A DNA stretch of 50,261 nucleotides from Deltaproteobacteria bacterium. Its GTDB lineage: Bacteria > Desulfobacterota > Dissulfuribacteria > Dissulfuribacterales > QOAL01. A program made the translations under genes and the position numbers. The notes under the pieces were generated by a model, which saw only the letters and a list, made by a program, of their open reading frames with translations, searched no databases and had not been told where the DNA came from. Every line of letters begins with the position of its first letter. The first letter of the stretch is position 1. The stretch covers positions 1 to 50,261 of the forward strand of contig JAJRZR010000070.1 in the NCBI GenBank assembly GCA_024275145.1, read 5' to 3'. Positions 8,649-16,886 of the stretch are shown here, piece by piece.

Positions 8649-9146
8649 ATGAGCAGTGTCAAACAGATCGAATTGGATCTACCTTGCGGGCTATTTTATG
8701 ACATATCGAACCTGATCCTGGACCTGAACGGAACGCTTACTGTAGATGGGCAGCTTGTAGAGGGGGTTGTGCCCAGGCTGAAGGAACTTTCCAAATTGCT
8801 CAATGTGTATGTCCTGACCGCCGATACCCATCAGACCCTGGATGGTCTCACAAACGAACTCAGGGATGACTGCGGCGTCAACATACACTGCCTGGAATCG
8901 GGCAGGGGGGACCTACAGAAGCTGGCATTCCTTGAAAAATTGGGCAGGGAACAAACAGTGGCCATCGGTAACGGCTGTAATGATGCCCTTATGCTTAAAG
9001 AGGCCGCCATCGGGATATGCGTAATCGGCAAAGAGGGGGCATCCATAGACGCATTGACCTCAAGCAGGATAGTATTCCTGGATATTCGTGACGCGCTTGA
9101 TATCTTTCTCAAACGTAACCGGCTCATAGCCACGCTCAGAAAATAA
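8649..9146 (+). CDS. HAD-superfamily protein of the soluble P-type-ATPase type
   Basis: A 165-residue HAD fold. Motif I is LILDLNGTLTVDG, with Asp25 as the nucleophile; the second acidic position of typical phosphatases (DxD) is Asn27, as in the soluble P-type-ATPase-like group. Motif II is the TAD near residue 58, and motifs III/IV appear as AIGNGCNDALML. No membrane part, so it is not an ion pump. Loss of the second Asp makes fast phosphatase turnover doubtful, so it may be slow, or may bind or transfer phosphate. It ends seven bases before the selD ATG, so the two are very likely translated together; whether they share a function is unknown. Confidence 0.82.
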   Translation: MSSVKQIELDLPCGLFYDISNLILDLNGTLTVDGQLVEGVVPRLKELSKLLNVYVLTADTHQTLDGLTNELRDDCGVNIHCLESGRGDLQKLAFLEKLGREQTVAIGNGCNDALMLKEAAIGICVIGKEGASIDALTSSRIVFLDIRDALDIFLKRNRLIATLRK

Positions 9147-9153
9147 GGATCCA

Positions 9154-10206
9154 ATGACCACCGCATCCAAAGGAGCCAAATTGACCGAAAGGGTCAAGGC
9201 CTCCGGTTGAGCATCCAAAATAGGTCCGGGTGACCTGCAGAAGATACTTGAGAGTCTGCCTTTATCCAACGATCCACGTCTGCTCATTGGCATAGAATCT
9301 GCTTCCGATGCCGGGATATTCAAGCTTTCGGAGGACATAGCGCTGGTTCAATCCCTGGATTTTTTCACACCAATCGTAAACGATCCTTATGAATTTGGAC
9401 AGATTGCAGCGGCAAACTCCATGAGCGATATCTATGCCATGGGTGGGCACCCTGTAACTGCACTGAACATCGTCTGTTTTCCGGTGAAGGAACTCCCCCG
9501 TGAGATGCTTGCCAATATACTCAGGGGAGGAATCGACAAGGTACACGAGGCCGGCGCTGTGCTCGTCGGTGGACACAGTGTGGATGACCCAGAGCCCAAA
9601 TTTGGCCTGGCCGTAACAGGGATTGTTGACCCTTCCAACTTCGTTACAAATGCAGGCGCGCGACCTGGCGACAGACTAATCCTGACAAAGCCCATAGGTA
9701 CTGGCATCCTGTCTACCGCCCATAAGGCCGGGCTTCTTCCTGAAGAGACGCTTCAAAAAATGATAAAGGTGATGAAGGCCTTGAACAGGGCTGCGAGCGA
9801 GGCAATGATGGAGGTGGGTGTTCATGCCGCAACCGACATAACCGGATTCGGACTTATTGGGCATGGCCTCGAAATGGCCGAAGCCAGCCAGTGCAAGATG
9901 GTCATAGAGGCCGGAAAGATCGTCGTATTGGACGAGGCGATCAAGTTCTTGGGTCAAGGCCTGATCCCTGAAGGTGATTATGCCATCAAACGCTTCTGTT
10001 CCAGGCAAATCGTTATCCACGAGGGGATCGACCGGGACAGGCTGGAAATCCTCTTCGATGCCCAGACGTCAGGCGGCCTGCTCATAGCGGTGCCGGAAGA
10101 AAAGGCCGATCTCCTCTTTACCAGGCTCCTGGAAAAGGGCCTGGTAGAAATAGGCCTAGTAGGCCACATGGAAGAAGGCCACCCATCGGTTGAAATCATT
10201 CCCTGA
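9154..10206 (+). CDS. selD: Selenide, water dikinase SelD, itself a selenoprotein (UGA = Sec19)
   Basis: SelD makes selenophosphate from selenide and ATP, the selenium donor for selenocysteine and selenouridine synthesis. The gene reads from ATG 9154 (AAGGA at 9145-9149) through an in-frame TGA at 9208-9210 to TGA at 10204-10206, giving 350 residues, the normal family length. The TGA lies in the context SG-U-ASKIGPGDL, where the family has its catalytic Cys (or Sec), and the partner Lys follows three residues later (Lys22, as Cys17/Lys20 in E. coli). Downstream are conserved SMSDIYAMGG, GGHSVDDPEPKFGL and TDITGFGLIGH segments. Gene callers will start it at the internal ATG 9421 and lose the active site. 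It follows a HAD gene by seven bases. Decoding needs SelA, SelB and SelC from elsewhere. Confidence 0.95.
9208..9240 (+). promoter_or_regulatory. Sec UGA and bacterial SECIS-like hairpin in selD
   Basis: After the TGA at 9208-9210 the message can fold AGGTC (9222-9226) with GACCT (9232-9236) around the loop CGGGT. The stem starts 11 bases after the TGA and can be lengthened by a T-G pair. Bacterial SECIS elements are short hairpins at about this distance, with G and T in the apical loop, and are bound by SelB. Fit is by eye, not by a folding program. Confidence 0.65.
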
Positions 10207-10216
10207 CAAACGAGGC

Positions 10217-10735
10217 CTAGTGTGCCTTTTCAGCCACAAGCCGCCTGATTATGGGCTCAATCTCCGCTTCGGTTATCATGCCGGTATAACTCTTTACTAT
10301 CTTGTGATCCCTGTTCAGCAAGAAGGTGGCAGGCAATGCATAGATGTTGCCGTAATCCCTAAGCACCTTTTGTGTAGCAAGAAGTACCGGGTAGTTGATC
10401 TTCAGGGCCTGTATAAAATAGGGTAGCACCTTGCGAGGATTCTGGTCTACTGAAATGCCTATGATTGCAAAGCCGTCTCTGCCATAGCGGCTGGCAAGCC
10501 TTACAAAGTCAGGTATCTCCATACGACACGGGGGACAGTAAGTGGCAAAGAAATTGATCAGGACCACCTTGCCCCTGAAATCAGCAAGACTTATACGGTC
10601 CCCGTTTAGATTCAATAATGTAAAATCAGGGGCGCGGGATGAATCCGCCTTGCTCTGACAGGCAGAAAACAGGAAGATGGAAAGTAATACCAGAACGATC
10701 CCGACAAGTGGTTTCCTGAGTATTTTGACAGCCAT
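10217..10735 (-). CDS. TlpA/ResA-like thioredoxin-fold lipoprotein
   Basis: Start taken at 10735 (MAVKILRK), which puts a lipoprotein signal right at the N-terminus: hydrophobic 10-24 and the lipobox LFSAC with Cys26. The mature part is an AhpC-TSA/TlpA thioredoxin domain with APDFTLLNLNG, the active-site CPPC (Cys67, Cys70) and a cis-Pro in YALPATF. Such proteins work outside the inner membrane, reducing or oxidising disulfides, often for cytochrome c maturation, and need an electron donor such as CcdA/DsbD. None of those genes is nearby. It lies just downstream of a creatininase-family gene on the same strand, and faces selD, with only ten bases between the two stops. Confidence 0.88.
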   Translation of the reverse strand: MAVKILRKPLVGIVLVLLSIFLFSACQSKADSSRAPDFTLLNLNGDRISLADFRGKVVLINFFATYCPPCRMEIPDFVRLASRYGRDGFAIIGISVDQNPRKVLPYFIQALKINYPVLLATQKVLRDYGNIYALPATFLLNRDHKIVKSYTGMITEAEIEPIIRRLVAEKAH

Positions 10736-10819
10736 ATTCAAAAATCCCTTTTTACAGCCCGCAAAAGGCTTCCTCTGCAGGGTATGCGCCCCGAAGCAGC
10801 CCGGAGTAATACCCATGAT

Positions 10820-11533
10820 TTACAATTCCTCCAGCCTCTTGACAAGGGCAACCAGCACAAGGGCCTCTTCTTCCATTATCGTAGCCCCCTTCGAAGGAGA
10901 TGCCTTTTGAGGATTGCCCCATACACCCCCTGGCCAGTACCTGAGCTTGTCCCTGACCAGTATATGCTTGGGAAAGGCCGGATATTCCTCTGGACTTGTC
11001 CCGTTCACCAAATGGCCCCTCAGGTGCAATATAAGGGACGTCTCGACCTCACCGGCATGGGAATCGCCAGGGGTCTCTATAATCCCATCCGGCATCTGGC
11101 CCTGTATATCAAGCACGGATAATACCGCCACCTTACTGTCATGGAACCTTGACAACACCTGTTCCCCTGCATCGGTTAAAAAGGCCATATGCGTACCACC
11201 GGCGTGTCCTGAAAGAAAGACGAAATTCCTGCAACCCTGGCGGTGAAATGCAGAGGCAATGTCCAAGGCAAGCCTTTTCAAGGTGTCACCCGATATACCC
11301 ACGGTACCGGGATGAAGGGCAGTACTACGGCACAACCCGTACCATACAGGAGGTGCCACAAATACCGGATGAGTCCCTGCAACCCTTTTGGCTAACTCAT
11401 AGGCATGAATCGTATCGGTTCCCAGGGGTAGATGGTTGCCGTGTTCTTCAACCGAACCAAAAGGGATTAAAACGGTCTGAGTAGCCGCAAGCCCATGCGA
11501 AAAAGCAGACATTGTGATTTCTTCTAAAAGCAT
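10820..11533 (-). CDS. Creatininase-family metal amidohydrolase
   Basis: A 237-residue member of the creatininase superfamily, which includes creatinine amidohydrolase, the mycofactocin protein MftE and the formamide hydrolase ArfB. Metal-ligand motifs are visible: GSVEEHGNHLPLGTDT near residue 24, SGHAGGTHMA in place of the more usual NGHGGN, and a Glu in HAGEVETS. Start chosen at 11533 because the family typically opens M-x-LEE-(M/I)-T; the frame extends upstream with no homology-like sequence. No clear ribosome binding site is seen. The true substrate is unknown: no creatine, mycofactocin or deazaflavin genes accompany it. A TlpA-like lipoprotein gene follows about 85 bases downstream. Confidence 0.82.
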   Translation of the reverse strand: MLLEEITMSAFSHGLAATQTVLIPFGSVEEHGNHLPLGTDTIHAYELAKRVAGTHPVFVAPPVWYGLCRSTALHPGTVGISGDTLKRLALDIASAFHRQGCRNFVFLSGHAGGTHMAFLTDAGEQVLSRFHDSKVAVLSVLDIQGQMPDGIIETPGDSHAGEVETSLILHLRGHLVNGTSPEEYPAFPKHILVRDKLRYWPGGVWGNPQKASPSKGATIMEEEALVLVALVKRLEEL

Positions 11534-11924
11534 GCCGCAAATTAACTTACCTGTTGCCTGGCTGTCAAATCTTTCCCTGCCTACCCGCAGGATCTGAAAA
11601 CGCAGCCTGGATACACGCTGTATTTTCACGGCAAAATTGGTAATAATGCTTGCTAAGCAATTTTGATTTGGGCTAAAATAGTCCCGATTGATAAAGTCAT
11701 ACGGTAGACAAGCCCCTGACAACCAGGTGGGCGTCTATCATTTTAACCAATCATAGGATAAGGCAATAGTCGGTATCTGTGGCATCCCAAGCTGTAAGTG
11801 TCCACAGGATACAGCAGATGCGTTATGAAGAATGCCAAGGAGTTGCTCCTTGTACTTCGTGCGCCCGGCGACGAACAGATGCATCCCTTGGGTGTCCACA
11901 TTTTACTATTTTCAGGAGATCTAC
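11534..11924. other. Divergent intergenic stretch with small hairpins
   Basis: No credible gene. The region separates the minus-strand creatininase gene from a plus-strand 100-aa gene and should hold both promoters, none clear by eye. It contains a perfect hairpin CAAGGAG-TTG-CTCCTTG at 11836-11852 in the probable leader of the plus-strand gene, and TTGC-TAA-GCAA followed by four T near 11650. The nonamer GTGTCCACA occurs twice (near 11808 and 11891). Confidence 0.5.
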
Positions 11925-12227
11925 ATGGGCAAACTGGTAACTATTCAGGACAAAAGGCCTTCAGGCAGGGGAAGGGCCAGGAGGTTGGAAAAGATAAAGG
12001 ATGAATTGCTCAGGGATCATGGAATAGACCTTGAAGACCTCATGGCCTCAGAACCAGCGACCAGCCTGACCATTTCACAGTTTGAGGATCTGACCGAAAG
12101 GATCCTTGCCACGGTAGATGATTTTTGCGAAGATTACCCCAAAGTGACAATCCATGATGTCCTTTACACATTGGAAAATGTAAAAGATATCATAAAGGAG
12201 AGCACCAACCCAGACGAAGGGGGTTAG
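11925..12227 (+). CDS. Small hypothetical protein, 100 aa
   Basis: Family not recognised. ATG 11925 is preceded by AGGAG at 11914-11918, so the longer upstream frame is not needed. The peptide starts with a basic stretch (GRGRARRLEKIK) and then becomes acidic and helical, with LTISQFEDLTERILATVDD and a C-terminal IHDVLYTLENVKDII. It looks like a compact soluble helical protein. The stop lies three bases from the stop of the convergent feoA gene. Confidence 0.65.
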   Translation: MGKLVTIQDKRPSGRGRARRLEKIKDELLRDHGIDLEDLMASEPATSLTISQFEDLTERILATVDDFCEDYPKVTIHDVLYTLENVKDIIKESTNPDEGG

Positions 12228-12230
12228 CTT

Positions 12231-12455
12231 TTAGATCTTTTCTACCTCTATCTGGGCTGCCTCCTCATGGCGCAGGCTTACATGATAGCCCATGACCCGG
12301 TATTCCACAGGATCCTTAAGGGGAGCATACTTCACCACGTCTACCTCCGCGCCGGAAACAAAACCCATCTCAAGCAACCTTTTCTTGAACGGGCCGTGGG
12401 CCATTATCCTGACAACCCTGCCCCTCTCCCCTTTTTGAAGATCATCCAAAGTCAT
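12231..12455 (-). CDS. feoA: FeoA-family protein (stand-alone)
   Basis: A 74-residue FeoA/SH3-like domain: MTLDDLQKGERGRVVRI at the start, then RLLEMGFVSGAEVDVV and a C-terminal VSLRHEEAAQIEVEK strand, the typical core. FeoA proteins support the FeoB ferrous-iron transporter, probably by binding its cytosolic part. Start set at 12455 because AAGGA precedes it; the longer frame has no such signal. No feoB lies next to it, so the partner is elsewhere or the protein works in another setting. Confidence 0.85.
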   Translation of the reverse strand: MTLDDLQKGERGRVVRIMAHGPFKKRLLEMGFVSGAEVDVVKYAPLKDPVEYRVMGYHVSLRHEEAAQIEVEKI

Positions 12456-12616
12456 ATTATTATCCTTACCTATCTGAAAGGGGGCATTGCCTGTATGCCC
12501 CATCTGAAAACTTGTCCGTTGACCGACATCCGGTTCCTGTATTATGACACTGTCAGGCAGATTTTGGAGACCTGAATCTGCCGGAGCAAAATTAATATCT
12601 TTGAGGGGTCAAGGCA

Positions 12617-13000
12617 ATGGCAAAAGTTGCAGTTGGTGGGTCGAGAAGCATTGAATCATATGGTTTGGTCAAGGGAGTCCTTGAACAATTGCTGGTCAGG
12701 GGGGATATAGTTCTGTCAGGCAATGCTCCAGGGACCGACAGACTTGGAGAACGCTATGCGCAAGAGGCCGGCCTTGCATACAAAATCATACCGTCCGAAT
12801 GGGAAAAGCATGGCCTTAAGGCCACCATGATGAGAAACGAGGTCCTGCTCCGTTCTGCAGATTTTGTAATAATTTTCTGGGATGGCAAATCAAAAGGGGC
12901 GGGCCACATGCTTGAAATCTCAAAACGCGCCAAGAAACTGCTGGCCGAGGTAAGGCCTGATGGCTACCTGAGACTGTTTCTGAATCCAAGGATGTTATGA
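12617..13000 (+). CDS. SLOG-fold (DUF2493/YspA-like) nucleotide-binding protein
   Basis: A 127-residue protein with a Rossmann-like SLOG fold: VAVGGSRSIESYGLV at the N-terminus, VLSGNAPGTDRLGERYA as the phosphate/ribose-binding segment and FVIIFWDGKSKGAGHML later. This is the DUF2493 or YspA group, related to lysine-decarboxylase-like and DprA folds, thought to bind nucleotides or nucleotide-derived signals. Molecular role unknown. A GAGGGG stands upstream of the ATG. It stands alone on the plus strand and converges on the PilZ gene. Confidence 0.8.
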   Translation: MAKVAVGGSRSIESYGLVKGVLEQLLVRGDIVLSGNAPGTDRLGERYAQEAGLAYKIIPSEWEKHGLKATMMRNEVLLRSADFVIIFWDGKSKGAGHMLEISKRAKKLLAEVRPDGYLRLFLNPRML

Positions 13001-13018
13001 AAGCCGTCCCTGTAATTC

Positions 13019-13363
13019 CTAATCATTCAACCTTGAGGTTTCCCAAAACAGCGCCTGTATTATATCCCTTACCTGTTGTTCCTGATCCGGCGTCAAGGAT
13101 TTAAATTTTATACCCATCTTGTATCTGAGCCCGCTTCTTTTTCCCCACCTTACCTCACCATCAAGCTTCAATGCCGGAGAGGTCAGAAGCACCACCTTGA
13201 CATCGCTAAAGGGTTCAATGGATCTGTCGCATTCAACTTGGGCACCCATGAGGCTTATGTCATGGAGCTCCCCGGTATAGAACCCCTTGCCATCCGAAAG
13301 TGTCACCTCGATAGAGGTCTTCAGGCGATCATGTCTTCTGGTATCCTGGAAATTTTTAGCCAT
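13019..13363 (-). CDS. PilZ-domain protein
   Basis: A 114-residue protein that is little more than a PilZ domain. It shows the N-terminal basic motif RRHDRLK and the DISLMGAQ motif (D/N-x-S-x-x-G), which together bind cyclic di-GMP in family members; a KMGIKF strand follows. It probably acts as a cyclic di-GMP receptor or small adaptor. It is last in a minus-strand group with a decayed mechanosensitive channel gene and the methionine-synthesis fusion, with a 30-base spacer to the pseudogene. Confidence 0.85.
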   Translation of the reverse strand: MAKNFQDTRRHDRLKTSIEVTLSDGKGFYTGELHDISLMGAQVECDRSIEPFSDVKVVLLTSPALKLDGEVRWGKRSGLRYKMGIKFKSLTPDQEQQVRDIIQALFWETSRLND

Positions 13364-13393
13364 CGATAATTACCCTGCCTTTTATGTGATATT

Positions 13394-14631
13394 TTATCCT
13401 GTTAAACTCCAGCCCCTTTCCATCAAGGACGCAAGATCACGGCCCGATGGTCTCTGGTACACCCGCAGTCCAAATTCAGATATTGAAACTAGGATATGAT
13501 CAAATATATCTGACTGAATAGATTCATAATTCGCCTACTTGACATCATTTGTGAACACGTAAATCTTAAGTGGAATGCCTTCAGGAGTCGGATCAAGCTG
13601 CCTTACCAAAAAGGTCATATCCTGCCTGATCCTGGGATGGCGACGAAGATACTCCACCAGATAGGCCCTGAAGGTACCTGGTCATCCTCCTGCCGTTGAC
13701 GACCTGGACCTAGCATGGATCGATTCCTTGTTCCCTATTGTATCTTTCAAGTTCTTCCCTCTTGTGCCGTATATAATCCCGCAAGATCTGTATCTTTTCA
13801 AATCTCTCGATCATCTCTTCGTCACAAAACCTTACGCTGAACTGATATATCAGCAGACTTAGCTTGATCCACCGACCACCTGCCTCTATCATTCCCCTCC
13901 AGTTCTTAAAGGGGTCTTCTATCAACCTGTAGGTAGGAATTGTAGTTATCGTCTTATCCCAATTCTGGATCTTGATCGTGTGGAGCGCCATCTCGACTAC
14001 ATCACCATTGGCACCATATCTGGGCATCTCTATCCAATCACCTACCCAGACCAGGTCATTGGCCACTATCTGAAGGCTTGCGGCGAATGATAATATCGTG
14101 CCCTTGAACACGAGCAGAAGGACCACTGTCATGCGCCCAAGCCGCTCAAAAACACCCATGGAGACTGGCCTGTAAGCATACAGACAGCAACAATGCCCCC
14201 GAAAAGATACAAAAATATCTTGAGGATCTGGATGTATCCCTTGATCGGGCGTTTTTTTGATACAGGAAATCAATTATATATTTCTAGCCCTGCCGACAGC
14301 AACCGGTCAACAACCACCAAGACATTGACAAAAATGAAGGTGCCACAGAGCGTTCCAGCATACCCGAAACCCCTGAAAAAAGATGGCCCCCGTAATAGAT
14401 GACCAGTGCCGGCGCCATGTAGACAAGGGGCAACAATACCCTCTTATGTAGCAGCACGTCATCCCAGGCGTTCCTGGTCCGGGAAAGCGCCACATAGATG
14501 ACACGGATAAGTATCCACCTAACCAGAAAAAAGGCGATCAGGGCCGCTACCGTGACAGCCGCGACCATAAACACGGACCTGAAGGGTGAAGTGGCGGCGG
14601 GGAAGAATGATGCAAGGAGAGAAACGCCCAT
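13394..14631 (-). pseudogene. Decayed YbdG/MscS-type mechanosensitive channel gene
   Basis: Read on the minus strand from ATG 14631, pieces of one MscS-family channel of the YbdG type appear in order but in different frames. There is an N-terminal membrane part (14631 to about 14370), then FVNVLVVVDRLLSAG, KKRPIKGYIQILK, MTVVLLLVFKGTILSFAAS (near 14130), [48 protein letters not shown] and finally [17 protein letters not shown], with a TAA at 13394-13396. Lesions include at least three frameshifts (near 14350, at the GA/MTVV junction near 14132, and near 13690), an in-frame TGA near 14253 and a TAG near 13535 where homologues have a residue. The total span equals a full-length gene of about 412 codons, so decay is by point changes and small indels, not deletion. 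It starts seven bases after the metH-like stop. Confidence 0.85.
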
Positions 14632-14637
14632 ACGGTA

Positions 14638-16530
14638 TCAGTCTCCGGCTGTCAAGGATCTTATCCTGCCACTACCCATCCAGCCTGCCGACCTTATGGC
14701 CTCAAGCAATTTGACCGGCACATCCCATTTGTTTAGCGGACTTATAAGGTATAATCCATCCACGAACTGTGCGATTTCTTCCAGAAGCCTCAAGGTCAGA
14801 ACCAGGGCAGCCTTCCGCTGGTCCTCAACCTCAGCGTATTTCCAAAGCGTCTTGCGAACCCCTTCCGGGATCGAGATCCCGGGGACCTCATGATGCAAGA
14901 ATTCAGCATTCCTCGCAGAGATCAGGGGAAAGATGCCAGGGAATACCATAAGCCCTGTATTTTCTGTCAACCTGACCATATCCTCGACCGTTCCACTATC
15001 GAATATAGGCTGGGTCATTACGAAATGGGCACCAAGGGATGCCTTTCTTTCGAGCCTTCTAAGTTGAAGATCGGGATTTTTGGGCCTGAAGCTAAATGCC
15101 ACTCCTACGGAAAAATTCGTCCTTGCTCTCATGGACATACCCGCCATATTGAATCCCTGGTTGAAACGACTGATCATCTTTACGAGCCCGTAGGAATTCA
15201 CGTCGAACACCCCGCTCACCCCAGGTTGATCACTGGACGTGGCAGGATCGCCGGTCACTGCCAGAATGCCCTCTATACCCAGCAGGTGGGCCCCCATGAT
15301 CTGGGCCTGAAGACCCAACACATTCCTGTCCCTGCACGTGAGATGCAATATGGTTTGTATGCCTATTCCCTGTCTGATCAGGTGGGCAATGGACAGATTG
15401 TCTGCCCTCAATGCCGCAAGGGGATTCTCGGCCAGTGTAATGGCATCTGCACCGGCCTCTTTCAATGCCGCGGCGCCGGCAAGTACATTTGTTATGTCCA
15501 GATGCTTGGGTGGATCCAGCTCTACCAGTACAGGCAATCTGTCCTCGTCGAAGGACTCCAGCAACCCGCCCATGCCGGACGTGCTTACATGGGGCCTGCG
15601 CTGGTCCGGCTCGCCTGTTTCCGTCCGTATGTTGTAGAGGGCTGCCGGGCGCCTTATGTGAAGGTGTTGTCTGAATTCATAGATATGGGCAGGGGTAGTG
15701 CCGCAACAACCACCAACCAGACGAACACCCTGCTTGACCATCTCGCCAACTTTCGACGCCATATAGGTTGTAGGGGTGGTATAGACCGTCCTGTGATCAA
15801 TGACCTCCGGTATCCCTGCATTTGGAAAGGCACAGATGGGTGCCTGGTCCCTGAAGGCAGAAAGCAATTCAATGGCCGGGAGCATGGCCTTTACCCCTCT
15901 GCCACAGTTTGTACCAATAATGTCAGCACCATTTTCAAGGGCGGCCCTGGCGCAGTCAACGGCACTGATGCCAAGGGCAGTCCGGCCACCGGACGGGTAA
16001 GACATCTGGGCAACGACGGGAATCGTCCTGTCCAAGGACCTTGTAACCGATAATGCCTCCAAAAGCTCATCAAGGCTACTGAAGGTTTCAAGGATCAGTA
16101 AATCCACCCCTCCCTCCAGCAAGGCAGATATCTGCTCCTTGAAAATTTCACGTATCTCTCCGGTACTGTTCAGGTCGGCTTCCATGGGCATATCGACGCC
16201 AGAAGGGCCTACCGAACCGGCAACATATATTTCCCCTCCAGCAGCCTTGGCCGCCAGGGCCACTCCCTCGAGATTGATCTGCCTGACCTTGGATGCCTGG
16301 CCCACGTTGCCAAGTTTCAACCGGTTGGCCCCGAATGTATTTGTTTCTATCAACCGGCTGCCTGCGCGGACATATTCCTCGTGAACCGAGAAGATAAGAT
16401 CCGGGTCTATGATATTTAGAAACTCCGTATTAGTGCCCAGACCTACACCTTTTTCATACAGGTAGGTGCCCAAGGCACCATCGCCAAGGATGATTTCTTC
16501 GTGGATGGCATCCAAGAATGGTGGTTTCAT
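14638..16530 (-). CDS. Bifunctional homocysteine S-methyltransferase / methylenetetrahydrofolate reductase
   Basis: A 630-residue fusion. Residues about 1-300 form a BHMT/MetH-type homocysteine methyltransferase barrel with its three zinc cysteines: Cys209 in GTNCGRG and Cys275/Cys276 in GGCCGTTP. Residues about 330-610 form a MetF-type reductase, including VELDPPKHLDI, a LTCRDRNVL segment and HFVMTQPIFD. Together these give 5-methyltetrahydrofolate and move methyl groups to homocysteine for methionine. Such fusions are known in many bacteria. No cobalamin-binding domain is present in the protein. The gene heads a minus-strand group with a decayed channel gene and pilZ. No SAM riboswitch was recognised upstream. 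Confidence 0.92.
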   Translation of the reverse strand: MKPPFLDAIHEEIILGDGALGTYLYEKGVGLGTNTEFLNIIDPDLIFSVHEEYVRAGSRLIETNTFGANRLKLGNVGQASKVRQINLEGVALAAKAAGGEIYVAGSVGPSGVDMPMEADLNSTGEIREIFKEQISALLEGGVDLLILETFSSLDELLEALSVTRSLDRTIPVVAQMSYPSGGRTALGISAVDCARAALENGADIIGTNCGRGVKAMLPAIELLSAFRDQAPICAFPNAGIPEVIDHRTVYTTPTTYMASKVGEMVKQGVRLVGGCCGTTPAHIYEFRQHLHIRRPAALYNIRTETGEPDQRRPHVSTSGMGGLLESFDEDRLPVLVELDPPKHLDITNVLAGAAALKEAGADAITLAENPLAALRADNLSIAHLIRQGIGIQTILHLTCRDRNVLGLQAQIMGAHLLGIEGILAVTGDPATSSDQPGVSGVFDVNSYGLVKMISRFNQGFNMAGMSMRARTNFSVGVAFSFRPKNPDLQLRRLERKASLGAHFVMTQPIFDSGTVEDMVRLTENTGLMVFPGIFPLISARNAEFLHHEVPGISIPEGVRKTLWKYAEVEDQRKAALVLTLRLLEEIAQFVDGLYLISPLNKWDVPVKLLEAIRSAGWMGSGRIRSLTAGD

Positions 16531-16886
16531 CTATATACTAACCTGCCAAGTTTATAGTAAAGATATATCCGGCACATGGTCCGTGTCATTTACATGCCCT
16601 GGGTTGCAGCGTCAAAGATACGGGCCACACAATCCGATATAATGCTCAAAATAAAAAGGACATTCCCTGCCAGGATCATCTTTCCAGAGGACGACATGAA
16701 CACATAAGCAGGATCTATGGAGACTCAGGTAATACTAACAAGCCGATATTCTTTTTTGAAGATAATTGTGTATACTATCCACCAGTTTCAGGGATGGAGT
16801 GTATCGCCTGTTAAGGGACTCCAGTTTCCCGGGCACGCAATGTCTCTGTTCGACATCTAACAAAAACAACAGGGGAGTAATACCAG
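16531..16886. other. Divergent intergenic stretch between the methionine fusion and the UDP-sugar dehydrogenase
   Basis: Holds the outgoing promoters of both neighbours. TATACT at 16771-16776 is a possible -10 for the plus-strand gene but has no good -35. AGGGGAG at 16872-16878 is the binding site for the dehydrogenase. A possible small minus-strand frame at 16590-16697 is listed separately. Nothing else was recognised. Confidence 0.45.
16590..16697 (-). CDS. Possible 35-aa small membrane peptide
   Basis: A 35-codon frame starting at ATG 16697 encodes a peptide with a basic start and a hydrophobic middle (MILAGNVLFILSIIS), a plausible single membrane helix. It has no visible ribosome binding site and no recognised family. 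It lies upstream of the methionine-synthesis fusion on the same strand. Could be chance. Confidence 0.18.
   Translation of the reverse strand: MSSSGKMILAGNVLFILSIISDCVARIFDAATQGM

Noticed and set aside
14240-14290. TGA inside the YbdG-like gene as a selenocysteine codon
   Set aside because: It is surrounded by frameshifts and a further TAG, so simple decay explains it better.
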